Made by a program: the position numbers and the translations under genes. From Solibacillus sp. FSL R7-0668 (GTDB lineage Bacteria > Bacillota > Bacilli > Bacillales_A > Planococcaceae), in assembly GCF_038006205.1 (NCBI RefSeq), contig NZ_JBBOUU010000001.1, positions 183,501 through 247,500 of the forward strand: 64,000 nucleotides of DNA, read 5' to 3'. Position 1 is the stretch's first letter. Each line of letters starts with the position of its first letter. Below are positions 16,410-24,050 of this stretch, in pieces. Under the pieces are notes generated by a model. It had not been told where the DNA came from. It searched no databases and saw nothing but the letters and a program-made list of their open reading frames with translations.

Positions 16410-17963
16410 ATTAAAACACTATTCATCAAGAGTCCTTCTAACTAAAAAAATTCCAAAACAAGGTATTCCGTTGCACAAAAAAACTCCTTATAATTAGGTT
16501 TGGTAGTTCTGTCCAAATCCCAATTAAAAGGAGCCAACCATGAACAAGGATACCACAAAATCCACATTAAATGAATTGTTAAAAGTACTAAATGAGAAAA
16601 CATTTTTAAAAATTGTGAACGTCTCCAATCTTGATTATTACGTGAAAAAGCTGTCAGCCTATAAGTTTTTACAACTGTTCATCATTGCACAGCTGAATGA
16701 AAAAGATTCGCTCAAAAAATTGGCGAAACATCTGAAGGAAACTGAAGAGCTTCAAACCTTTGTTCAAATGGGTACCATTAGTTCGTCGCAGCTTTCACGC
16801 AGACAGTCCTGCTTGACGCCGGGCATATTTGAAAAGGTCTTTCGCCATCTCGTCGTTGCCGCCCAGGTAAAATTGAAGAGAAGGCAACCGTTTGTTCGGG
16901 ATATCGATCAACTACTTGTTATCGATTCTTCTACCATGTCCATGAGTCTGAGCCAATATCCCTGGGCTACGTTTCGAAAAACCAAGGCAGGTGTTCGTCT
17001 GCATTTACGCGTCGTTGTCACAAAAGATGTGACGCTCCCAGATCAGGCGGTTCTTTTGCCGGCGAAACATGCAGACCGTACGCAAATGGATACGCTGGTG
17101 GCGTTCGATTCCGATGCCATTCATCTGTTTGACCGAGGCTATACGGACTATAAACAGTATGACAAATTGTGTGAGAAAGAGGTTCGCTTTATCACGCGAT
17201 TGAGGAAAAATGCAAAGATTGAAGTGCTGAATGAGCAAGCCCCAGACGTTGAAAATAACATCTTTTCGGATCAAGAAGTCTTTTTGGGGGATGAGCAGAA
17301 CCGCACGAAAATGTCGAATTCGCTGCGTTTAATCCGAACAGTCGATCGCGAGAAAAATGAAATCATTATTCTCACAAGCTGTTTCGATTTGTCGGCGAAA
17401 GAAATTGGAGACCTCTATCGCTACCGCTGGAAAATTGAAACGTTTTTTAAATGGATGAAACAGCACCTAAGAATCAAAAAGTTCTTCGGAAAAAGTCAGA
17501 ACGCCGTCTACACACAAATCTGGATTGCTCTGATTACGTATTGCCTGCAAGTATTGCTAAAGCTGGAACTGAACCATGATGGACCACTTTTAGAGATGAA
17601 AGAAACGCTTCAGAATCTTCTTTTCAAGCCTTTTGAAACTTTTGTTAAAGCACTTTTCAGACCGCCGACAAGGCAATCCAAAGGACGAAAAAAGCATGAT
17701 TGGGACAGTGAGTTTCAGCTCATCGTCAAACAGTTTGACGAAAGAGAGGTGGAACATTTAGACAATTTAACGTACGACCCGATTTTCTAGGTTATATCAT
17801 ATGTAAATAATTTACAATTTGTGGATGAGGACTACCGCTTATGCCCACGTTGACTTTTTTTCAAATACGGAGAAATCGTTCGTTCTGAATTTTCAGATAT
17901 ATGAGTCAGGTAGGTATTATGCCCCTTTTGACAAATGTTAAAAATTTTTATGCAACGCTAATG
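16393..17963 (+). mobile_element. IS4-family insertion sequence, copy B
   Basis: This 1571-bp element has the same terminal inverted repeats as copy A (CATTAACATTGCAT at the left; the right end complements to CATTAGCGTTGCAT). It has a perfect 9-bp target duplication ATAGCAAAT (16384-16392 and 17964-17972). It diverges from copy A by scattered substitutions, so the two arrived independently or long after duplication. Confidence 0.93.
16540..17790 (+). CDS. IS4-family DDE transposase
   Basis: This 416-residue transposase is the same length as that at 8456-9706 and highly similar. D129 (LLVIDSSTMS), D198 (IHLFDRGYTDY) and E300 in YRYRWKIETFFKWMK are conserved. The start ATG has AAAAGGAG upstream and the frame is intact. 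Its third positions are slightly more GC-rich than copy A. Confidence 0.95.
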   Translation: MNKDTTKSTLNELLKVLNEKTFLKIVNVSNLDYYVKKLSAYKFLQLFIIAQLNEKDSLKKLAKHLKETEELQTFVQMGTISSSQLSRRQSCLTPGIFEKVFRHLVVAAQVKLKRRQPFVRDIDQLLVIDSSTMSMSLSQYPWATFRKTKAGVRLHLRVVVTKDVTLPDQAVLLPAKHADRTQMDTLVAFDSDAIHLFDRGYTDYKQYDKLCEKEVRFITRLRKNAKIEVLNEQAPDVENNIFSDQEVFLGDEQNRTKMSNSLRLIRTVDREKNEIIILTSCFDLSAKEIGDLYRYRWKIETFFKWMKQHLRIKKFFGKSQNAVYTQIWIALITYCLQVLLKLELNHDGPLLEMKETLQNLLFKPFETFVKALFRPPTRQSKGRKKHDWDSEFQLIVKQFDEREVEHLDNLTYDPIF

Positions 17964-17972
17964 ATAGCAAAT

Positions 17973-18283
17973 CAATTAATTAAGTATTTCGCCCCTAGTT
18001 CAGACCAATTTTCCTCACAACTTAGTTAAAAAAGAATAGCTTCATTTTTCTGTTCCCCCCTGTATTCATAATTTCATTTATACTAAAATCCTTTGCAAAG
18101 TATTGCTCGTCTTGTCGGAAAGCACTGGCTGGATTTCCTCTATACGAAATCCACGTTTACAAAAACATACATTTTCTTGCCTTATTAATACATATATTTA
18201 TCTCCTCTCCAAAAAATAATTCATCCCAGGTTCCTTATTTACCTTATAAATGCTAATTAAACCTTCTTTGTCTTCTAAGGTTT
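17973..18283. other. Intergenic stretch between IS4 copy B and zinT
   Basis: No intact gene is seen. On the minus strand a 28-codon frame ending at 18198 (KTLEDKEGLISIYKVNKEPGMNYFLERR) looks like the tail of a lost gene. A second fragment (about 18050-18180) has no start. These are probably gene debris. Confidence 0.4.
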
Positions 18284-18306
18284 TAAATAGTAATTATTAC
18301 GATTTG
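18284..18306. promoter_or_regulatory. Zur box 1 upstream of zinT-like gene
   Basis: TAGTAATTATTACGATTT is an inverted repeat close to the Bacillus Zur consensus (AAATCGTAAT-N-ATTACGATTT). It lies just before the -35 element. Confidence 0.75.
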
Positions 18307-18308
18307 TG

Positions 18309-18337
18309 TTGACATCAAGAAAGGGTATCTCTATAAT
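18309..18337 (+). promoter_or_regulatory. Near-consensus sigma-A promoter of zinT-like gene
   Basis: TTGACA (18309-18314) and TATAAT (18332-18337) are separated by exactly 17 bases and flanked by two Zur boxes. This is a strong promoter that would need tight repression when zinc is sufficient. Confidence 0.85.
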
Positions 18338-18339
18338 CG

Positions 18340-18362
18340 TAAAGTGTAATAATTACGATTTA
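18340..18362. promoter_or_regulatory. Zur box 2 downstream of the -10
   Basis: GTGTAATAATTACGATTTA overlaps the likely transcription start and ends just before the AAGGAG ribosome site, so bound Zur would block initiation. Confidence 0.8.
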
Positions 18363-18375
18363 AGGAGAGTTAATT

Positions 18376-19104
18376 ATGAAGACAAAGGCAAGCAAATGGA
18401 TGGGTGCTTTCGCAATGAGCGCATTACTAGTAGGCTGTAACGCAGCAGAAGAGAACACATCGAAAAATGAAGTAGAAGATGAAATATCAGCGGTTGAACA
18501 GCAAGAAAATCACGCCCATGACCACAATCACGATCATACGCATGTTCATGCTGAGGATGATTCAGCAAAACAAATTTATGCCGGATATTTTGAAGACAAG
18601 CAAGTTGAAGCACGTGAATTAAGTGATTGGGCGGGGGATTGGCAATCGGTCTATCCTTATTTACTGGATGGTACTTTAGATGAGGCATTTGAATATAAAG
18701 CTGAAAATGGTGGCACGATGACCGTAGATGAATACAAAAACTATTATGAAGTAGGGTATAAAACAACGGTAGAACGCATTGTCATTGAAGGCGATCAAGT
18801 GACGTTTACCGACCAAGGTCAAGAGCTTACAGGTACCTATAAAAATGATGGCTATGAAATTTTAACGTACGAAAAGGGCAATCGCGGTGTACGCTATATT
18901 TTTAAATTAGTAGAGCCGACAGAAGGGCTGCCAATGTATATTCAATTCAGCGATCACAGTATTTTCCCAACTGCAGCAGCTCACTATCATATTTATTTAG
19001 GTGATGACCGTGCAGCGTTGTTAGAAGAAGTAATAAACTGGCCAACATTCTATCCTTCTTCTATGGATGGACATACAATTGCACATGAAATGATGGCGCA
19101 TTAA
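18376..19104 (+). CDS. zinT: ZinT/YodA-family zinc-binding lipoprotein
   Basis: This 242-residue protein has a lipoprotein signal (SALLVGC, Cys about 21), then an acidic, His-rich linker (HAHDHNHDHTHVHAE, about 50-64) and a ZinT domain from about 70 to the end. The domain shows the expected WAGDWQSVYPYLLDG start, the DEYKNYY centre and the AAHYHIYLGDD...HTIAHEMMAH metal-binding C-terminus. ZinT proteins capture extracytoplasmic zinc and pass it to ZnuABC/AdcABC-type importers. Here it is a stand-alone membrane-attached form. Two Zur boxes bracket its promoter, so expression under zinc limitation is strongly implied. No zinc ABC transporter is adjacent. Confidence 0.92.
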   Translation: MKTKASKWMGAFAMSALLVGCNAAEENTSKNEVEDEISAVEQQENHAHDHNHDHTHVHAEDDSAKQIYAGYFEDKQVEARELSDWAGDWQSVYPYLLDGTLDEAFEYKAENGGTMTVDEYKNYYEVGYKTTVERIVIEGDQVTFTDQGQELTGTYKNDGYEILTYEKGNRGVRYIFKLVEPTEGLPMYIQFSDHSIFPTAAAHYHIYLGDDRAALLEEVINWPTFYPSSMDGHTIAHEMMAH

Positions 19105-19205
19105 CACTGTAAGCAACACACCTTTTAACGAAAACAGTAGCTAAATGAATTTTCAGGCTGTGTAGGATCTAAATTTTGGGGGTTCCTTTGAGGCAATAGT
19201 ATTGA

Positions 19206-19312
19206 TGCAGCCGGTGCACAAATAATTCACTACAATTTATAAATATGCATATGTACTGTTAGTTTGAACAAAGTCGTAAGTAAGAGAAATCTTGCTTGCG
19301 GCTTTTTGCCTT
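19206..19312 (+). repeat. Dispersed palindrome-terminator repeat, copy G
   Basis: The head TGCAGCCGGTGCACAAATAA is followed by TTCACTACAATTTATAAA, a TATGCATATG segment, CTGTTAGTTTGAACAA and a strong terminator (19271-19307). It follows the zinT-like gene and precedes the OsmC gene. Confidence 0.8.
19271..19307 (+). terminator. Intrinsic terminator inside repeat copy G
   Basis: The AGTCGTAAGTAAGA arm pairs with TCTTGCTTGCGGCT around a GAAA loop and is followed by TTTT. Confidence 0.8.
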
Positions 19313-19447
19313 CTTATCAATCAGCAATATAAGTGATTGAATATTCTTATAACTATGTTATTATTAAATTTATAAAACACATCTAATTACTAAGGATTAA
19401 TTTTTGATAATTAGTGAAAATCGGATAAGAAAAAGGGGAGATTTTTA

Positions 19448-19900
19448 ATGTCGATATTAACAGTGAAGGCAAAAACAACTTTAAAGGAAAATGTCTTAGT
19501 GGAGGCAGAGGCTAGAGGTCATAAAATTATTATTGATGAACCTGCCAATTTAGGTGGCACCGATAAAGGAATGAATCCTGTTGAGGTTCTTCTATCTGCT
19601 TTAGGTGCTTGCCAATCCATCGTAGCTAGAATATATGCGGAAAAGTTCGGAATCGATTTGCAAAATTTTTGGGTTGATATAGAAGGCGATATTGATACGG
19701 ATGGCTTCCTCGGTAAATCGGATGTTCGCCCTGGATTTGAATCAATCCGATATACATTCCATATCGAAACAACTGCATCAGCAGAAAAAGTGGAGGCCTA
19801 TAAAGAATACATTGAAGCACATTGCCCTGTAGGCGATACAATTGCCAATACGGTTAATCTTGTATCATCAAAGGTAATTGTGGAGAATTCAGTTAAATAA
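19448..19900 (+). CDS. OsmC-family peroxide-reducing protein (YhfA-like)
   Basis: This 150-residue OsmC/Ohr-fold protein has AAAAGGGGAG upstream of the ATG. The two conserved cysteines expected of thiol-dependent peroxidases are visible: SALGACQSIVARIYA (about C58) and EAHCPVGDTIANT (about C126). Its length and the VEVLLSALGACQ motif suit the YhfA/SACOL1771-like subgroup of small OsmC proteins. It probably acts in the cytoplasm on organic hydroperoxides. It is a single gene with its own terminator downstream and repeat copy G upstream. Confidence 0.88.
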   Translation: MSILTVKAKTTLKENVLVEAEARGHKIIIDEPANLGGTDKGMNPVEVLLSALGACQSIVARIYAEKFGIDLQNFWVDIEGDIDTDGFLGKSDVRPGFESIRYTFHIETTASAEKVEAYKEYIEAHCPVGDTIANTVNLVSSKVIVENSVK

Positions 19901-19908
19901 TGGTGAAG

Positions 19909-19952
19909 GAGGCTGTGTGAAAAGTAAATATTTCTCGCGCAGCCCCTTTTTT
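19909..19952 (+). terminator. Terminator after the OsmC gene
   Basis: GGAGGCTGTGTGA pairs with TCTCGCGCAGCCCC and is followed by TTTTTT. Confidence 0.85.
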
Positions 19953-19953
19953 A

Positions 19954-19972
19954 TTGCACGGGTGCATAAACA
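19954..19972. repeat. Palindromic repeat head after OsmC terminator
   Basis: TGCACGGGTGCATAAACA matches the dispersed repeat head; no terminator tail follows. Confidence 0.6.
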
Positions 19973-20046
19973 TTCCTGAGAATTCACTTCAATCATGAGC
20001 GTAGATAAAGGATGAAAAGAAATGTATAAGTCATTTTTTATAGTTT

Positions 20047-20078
20047 TTAACCTAATTTTAACCTTTTGTTTATATAAT
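20047..20078 (+). promoter_or_regulatory. Direct-repeat operator and promoter of collagen-like gene
   Basis: TTAACC (20047-20052) and TTAACC (20058-20063) are separated by 5 bases, and TATAAT (20073-20078) follows 9 bases later. This is the architecture of an OmpR/PhoB-family activator site replacing the -35. The same arrangement occurs at 26239 and 62398. Confidence 0.6.
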
Positions 20079-20179
20079 TTTGTGAGGTGCTAAATTTTAG
20101 TGGGAAAATGTAATGAATAGATACTGATAGATACTTCTAATATGTAAAATTATTTTTAAAACAAAGTGAGGTAAAAAAT

Positions 20180-21364
20180 ATGAAAAAAATTAAGCTTGTC
20201 TTTATCACCATTTTTATTTTAATGCTGTCTGTAGCTCCTATTTTTGAAAGTGGGGTCTCTGCTGAATTTTCTGAAATTTCTATTAATGTGAATGGAAGCG
20301 ACATTTCAATGGATGATTCACCTATTATTTATAATGGTACAACACTTGTGCCTTTAAAGGTTCTTCAGGATGTCCTTGATATTTCTCTTAGTTGGAACAA
20401 TTCCAGTAAAATGCTGACAGTAGTTAAAGGAGATAAATCAGGATTACTGAAAATCGGCAACCCTTCAGCCAGTATTACAATGGGGAATGAAAAAAATACT
20501 TTAAATCTCACTCAACCACCTATGATTATTAACAATCGTGTTATGGCACCTATTCGTTTTATTAGTGAACTATTTGATGGGAAAATTACATGGAATGCAA
20601 ATACACAAACAATTAGCATTACTACTGAGTCATCATCTTTCCAAGGGTCAGAAAACTCTAGCGGAGCCAAACAAGACGGTAATTCAAATGGAGACAAACA
20701 AGATAACGATGCAACCGGACCTCAAGGAAATAAGGGAGATAAAGGAGACGCTGGCGCAACCGGACCTCAAGGTGATAAGGGAGATAAAGGAGACGCTGGC
20801 GCTGCCGGACCTCAAGGTGATAAGGGTGATAAAGGGGGCACAGGCGCAACCGGACCTCAAGGGGATAAGGGTCATAAAGGAGACATTGGCCCAGCAGGAT
20901 CTATTTATACTAATGAAGGATTTTCTGCTTCATCTAATAATATGTTTTCTAATAGCAATTCATTTACGAATTGGAGTACGTTATCACCAAATTATTCAAG
21001 TCCATATTTCGATCCAGCTACAGGGATATTCACTGCTCCAGAAACCGGGAAATATGCGATTCAAGCAACTGTTAGCTATAAGACTACAGCTCCAGTAACT
21101 ATTAGTTTAGGACAAAGTATTGACCCCATGTTTACAGTAAAAAGTAATGGAACCACTGATTTGATTAAAGGATACCTACCTATACTTGATGTAAATATAG
21201 CATTGGTATTAACTTTGAGAACAATACTAGGTTCTGCTACAGTTACATTAGGTGGTGACGTAGAGTTACAAGCTGGTGATCAAGTTGCTTTATATTTTGA
21301 AGCAAATGGTCTAACACTTGTTCTAAATGTGGATACTGTATGGTCGATTCATCGACTTTCCTAA
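20180..21364 (+). CDS. Secreted collagen-like protein with copper amine oxidase N-domain
   Basis: This 394-residue exported protein starts with ATG behind GTGAGG. A signal peptide (about 1-29, ending GVSAEF) is followed by a copper-amine-oxidase N-terminal-like domain (about 33-155) with two typical halves, IIYNGTTLVPLKVLQDVL and MIINNRVMAPIRFISELF. Then comes a collagen-like segment (about 180-238) made of four 15-residue units of the GPQGDKGDKGDAGAT type, then a C1q/TNF-like trimeric domain typical of BclA-like proteins. The collagen unit corresponds to a 45-bp DNA repeat (about 20711-20890), so copy number may vary. It probably forms trimeric surface fibres. No wall-anchoring motif is evident beyond the N-domain. 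Confidence 0.88.
   Translation: MKKIKLVFITIFILMLSVAPIFESGVSAEFSEISINVNGSDISMDDSPIIYNGTTLVPLKVLQDVLDISLSWNNSSKMLTVVKGDKSGLLKIGNPSASITMGNEKNTLNLTQPPMIINNRVMAPIRFISELFDGKITWNANTQTISITTESSSFQGSENSSGAKQDGNSNGDKQDNDATGPQGNKGDKGDAGATGPQGDKGDKGDAGAAGPQGDKGDKGGTGATGPQGDKGHKGDIGPAGSIYTNEGFSASSNNMFSNSNSFTNWSTLSPNYSSPYFDPATGIFTAPETGKYAIQATVSYKTTAPVTISLGQSIDPMFTVKSNGTTDLIKGYLPILDVNIALVLTLRTILGSATVTLGGDVELQAGDQVALYFEANGLTLVLNVDTVWSIHRLS
20711..20890 (+). repeat. 45-bp tandem repeat encoding collagen-like units
   Basis: Four near-identical 45-bp units begin with GCAACCGGACCTCAAGG, each encoding 15 residues of Gly-X-Y triplets. Slippage could change fibre length. Confidence 0.85.
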
Positions 21365-21402
21365 TGATTAGGGATTTACTTCACCATGCACACGAGTAAT
21401 TT

Positions 21403-21460
21403 CCACCACGAATCTCCCTCGCTTTAAACGGTAGCGTAGATGGGAGTACTTCAAAGCCTT
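21403..21460 (+). repeat. Possible IS200/IS605-type end remnant
   Basis: CTCCC (21414-21418), CGCT, a short loop, AGCG, then GGGAG (21442-21446) followed by TACTTCAAAG form a hairpin of the kind found at the right end of IS200/IS605 elements just after tnpB. No tnpB or tnpA gene is present, so it would be a solo relic. Confidence 0.4.
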
Positions 21461-21867
21461 ATAAATGGATTATCGCCATTAGCCGGGGATGACATGCGGC
21501 TTTAACTTATCTGTGAATTCAATTTGATTCAAAGATGCTTAATTGTATAAAGTTACATCCGTGTTTAAGGTGAAATGTGGTTATTTGGGCATATATTTGG
21601 GGAACCGAGTACATTTCATACAAAGTGATCAAGCATTAGCCCACCCAAAGCTAATAGGAAAAATCAAGCCCCTGTTTCGATGGTGAACTTATTGAAAATG
21701 TGCCACCATCCGGATTTTTCTTAGCGCAAAACACACAGTGCAAAAAATTTATTGGATATGCATGATAATCAAAACGCATTTAGACGCTCAAAAAAGGAGC
21801 AGATAAGTGCGTTTTTTTAGTTATATTCGCCCCGTTTATATTTATACGTTATAATCATATTAATAAG

Positions 21868-21953
21868 TGATGGCTAAGCATCGTAAAAACCTGATACGTT
21901 TATCTGGACTGCGCGTGCCAGACGTTGGCAGGCAACATAAAAACTTAGCGTGA
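21868..21953 (+). ncRNA. Unassigned structured RNA candidate
   Basis: A possible -10 (TATAAT at 21850-21855) precedes a stretch with nested pairing. CTAAG near 21873 pairs with CTTAG near 21945, and an internal TGCCA...TGGCA hairpin lies at about 21917-21931. A perfect terminator follows. It does not match any riboswitch class I know, and no gene follows in the same direction. Confidence 0.3.
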
Positions 21954-21992
21954 TAAAACACAGTACTTCAAATGGAGTGCTGTGTTTTATTA
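21953..21992. terminator. Strong symmetrical hairpin terminator
   Basis: ATAAAACACAGTACT pairs with AGTGCTGTGTTTTAT over 15 bp (one G-U). The AT ends give T-runs on both strands, so it may work in both directions. Confidence 0.75.
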
Positions 21993-22003
21993 TGCAACAA
22001 ACA

Positions 22004-22034
22004 CAAAAAACCCGGGAACTTAATCCGGGGTTTG
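22004..22034 (-). terminator. Minus-strand terminator
   Basis: On the minus strand AACCCCGG pairs with CCCGGGTT and is followed by TTTT. It lies at the end of the small minus-strand frame at 22020-22151. Confidence 0.65.
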
Positions 22035-22161
22035 ATTCCCACTTACTTGTAATTCTCCATGACACACTGCCTCGTTTCTGCATGAATTTTCCTTAGAAAA
22101 CTTTGCAAGAATCGTATTCAGCTTTGATGGTCCTTTTGAGTTAACGATCAATCGCGCTCAT
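22020..22161 (-). pseudogene. Possible small frameshifted gene
   Basis: A consensus ribosome site (AGGAGGGG, 22170-22177 on the minus strand) sits 8 bases before an ATG at 22161, but that frame stops after six codons (MSAIDR). The +1 frame continues from there for about 43 codons to 22020 (VNSKGPSKLNTILAKF...), ending at a proper terminator. One indel near 22150 would restore one protein of about 47 residues. Alternatively MSAIDR is a leader peptide. The product was not recognised. Confidence 0.3.
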
Positions 22162-22279
22162 CGGGTTACCCCTCCTAGTCATTAAGATTGGAAGTGAAAT
22201 CAATACTAGTATGCGCGGATTATTGCCTTTTATTCATTTTTTACGGCATTATTATGGAGCATATCGAACGCTTCTACCA

Positions 22280-22316
22280 CAAAAAAACGTTGGCTAAAAA
22301 ATCTCGCCAACGCTTT
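22280..22316 (-). terminator. Terminator of the OpuA operon
   Basis: On the minus strand GCGTTGGC pairs with GCCAACGT and is followed by TTTTTT, just past the stop of the substrate-binding protein gene. Confidence 0.85.
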
Positions 22317-22325
22317 TCAACAATA

Positions 22326-23180
22326 TTATTTTTTCCAGCCTTCTACTAGCTCGCTGTTTGCTTCTACCCATTTTTCAGCAGCATCTTTTGGACTTGTGCC
22401 CGCTTGAATATCAAGCATGACCTCTTCCATATCTTCTACTGTCCAGTTAAAAGCATCTAATACTTTATATGCTTCTGCATGCTCATCCGCTAAGCCTTTG
22501 CGTGCGAATGTGTGAATGCTTTCTGCGCCACCATAAATGCCTTTAGGATCTTCTAAATATTTTAAGTCATGAGAGGCGAATTTCCAGTGAGGACTCCAGC
22601 CTGTTACGATAATTTCTTCGTTATTTTTAATTGCTTGCTCTAGTGCAACAGTCATAGCACCAGAAGAAGCGGCTTGTAATGTCCAGCCATCTAAATTGCT
22701 ATATTTTTCCAAAGCATTTTCTGAGGCAGCCATAATTCCTGCACCTGGTTCAATACCTGTAATTGTCTTTTTCGCTTCGTCTGAAAGGTCTTCAATTGAA
22801 TTGACATCCATATAAGAAGGAACAACTAAACCAATTTTTGCGCCATCTAAGTTTGCACCTAAATCTTCTAGGTCTGCGCCGTATTTATCAAGCTGTGCGG
22901 CGTGTGTTGCTGGTAACCAGCCCGCTACCATCGCATCGGCTTCACCTTTCGACACAGCCTCCCACATAATGGCATTATCAAGTGGTGTTAATGTTACATC
23001 ATAGCCCATTTCCTCTAAAACATGCCCTACTACATGGGTAGAAGCAACTTCTGTATCCCATTCTACATAGGCTAAGTTAATGTCGCCTAAGCTTTCAGAC
23101 GAGTCATCACCACTACATGCACCTAATACTAATGCAGCTGCCATTGCAACTGATCCTAACATCCATTTACGTTTAAACAT
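22326..23180 (-). CDS. opuAC: Glycine betaine/proline ABC transporter substrate-binding lipoprotein
   Basis: This 284-residue lipoprotein (lipobox VLGAC, Cys about 22) belongs to the OpuAC family. It binds compatible solutes outside the membrane and delivers them to the OpuAA/OpuAB importer. The family pattern is clear: INLAYVEWDTEVASTHVVGHVLEEMGYDV at the start of the domain, ADAMVAGWLPATHA, EIIVTGWSPHWKFA and a C-terminal AAEKWVEAN. It is the third gene of the operon, 15 bases after the permease gene, with a terminator after it. Separate permease and binding protein genes match B. subtilis OpuA rather than the fused BusAB. Confidence 0.92.
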   Translation of the reverse strand: MFKRKWMLGSVAMAAALVLGACSGDDSSESLGDINLAYVEWDTEVASTHVVGHVLEEMGYDVTLTPLDNAIMWEAVSKGEADAMVAGWLPATHAAQLDKYGADLEDLGANLDGAKIGLVVPSYMDVNSIEDLSDEAKKTITGIEPGAGIMAASENALEKYSNLDGWTLQAASSGAMTVALEQAIKNNEEIIVTGWSPHWKFASHDLKYLEDPKGIYGGAESIHTFARKGLADEHAEAYKVLDAFNWTVEDMEEVMLDIQAGTSPKDAAEKWVEANSELVEGWKK

Positions 23181-23195
23181 TCAAATTTCCTCCTA

Positions 23196-24050
23196 TTATT
23201 GCTCATTCTTTTTATTAAAGCTTTGTGTTAAGCGGTCCACGATAATGGCGAAAATAACTAAACTAATTCCCGCAACAAACCCATTGCCGACTTGTGCACG
23301 TTGAAGAGCCGATAATACCTCTCGCCCTAATCCCGGTGCACCAATCATGGAAGCAATGACTACCATGGAAAGCGATAATAATACGGTTTGGTTAATACCC
23401 GCCATAATTGTTGATTTGGCAAGTGGCATTTCTACTTTGAAAAGCTTCTGCGCAACAGTACTCCCGTAAGAATCGGCTGCTTCGATTAAATCTTTCGGCA
23501 CTTGGCGAATCCCTAAATTTGTAAAACGCACAGTTGGTGGCAACGCAAAGATAATCGATGCGAATACACCCGGAACTACACCAATACCAAAAAAGGCAAC
23601 AGCCGGAATTAAATAAACGAAGCCAGGCATCGTTTGCATAAAGTCTAAAATCGGCTTGACAATTTGCTCAACCGCCGTACTTTTCGACATAAGAATCCCA
23701 ATTGGAATCCCAATAATAATAGCCAATAAACTTGAATAAATAACAAGTGTAAAGGTATTCATTAATTGCTCCCATAAGCCTTGGTTATTAATGAATAACA
23801 AGCCAAGTAATGAGAACAGCGCTAAACCAAATTTTTTACCCGTTGCAAAAAAGGAAATAATTGCAACAAGGATAATGAAAAGAATTGGTGGGATTGCGAC
23901 AAGTAAATCAGTCGTACCTATCATTAAATCTTCACCAGTATTTTGAATAAATTTAAAGAATCCCGCAAACGTATCGGTTACGACATCCATTAATTTTTCA
24001 ACCTGATTGGCAACATCTAGCTTTGGAATTGCATCTAACCAACTATTCAT
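23196..24050 (-). CDS. opuAB: Glycine betaine ABC transporter permease
   Basis: This integral membrane permease of about 284 residues starts at the ATG at 24050, preceded by TGGAGGTGA; the ATG at 24077 has no ribosome site. It overlaps the ATPase gene by 8 bases, which implies coupled translation. Five or six hydrophobic helices start after about residue 55. The EAA loop ([37 protein letters not shown], about 175-210) that contacts the ATPase is present. The N-terminal amphipathic segment before the first helix is typical of OpuAB/ProW. Confidence 0.92.
   Translation of the reverse strand: MNSWLDAIPKLDVANQVEKLMDVVTDTFAGFFKFIQNTGEDLMIGTTDLLVAIPPILFIILVAIISFFATGKKFGLALFSLLGLLFINNQGLWEQLMNTFTLVIYSSLLAIIIGIPIGILMSKSTAVEQIVKPILDFMQTMPGFVYLIPAVAFFGIGVVPGVFASIIFALPPTVRFTNLGIRQVPKDLIEAADSYGSTVAQKLFKVEMPLAKSTIMAGINQTVLLSLSMVVIASMIGAPGLGREVLSALQRAQVGNGFVAGISLVIFAIIVDRLTQSFNKKNEQ

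Noticed and set aside
5947-19312. Chromosomal integron with attC sites
   Set aside because: The small genes separated by similar repeats and the GTTAG/CTAAC motifs recall attC, but there is no clear RYYYAAC...GTTRRRY pair in consistent position, no integrase gene in the window, and the conserved core is a transcription terminator.
20538-21098. 186-residue plus-strand frame overlapping the collagen-like gene
   Set aside because: It is a repeat-driven shadow frame of the Gly-X-Y repeat, with no ribosome site. The minus-strand frames there have the same origin.
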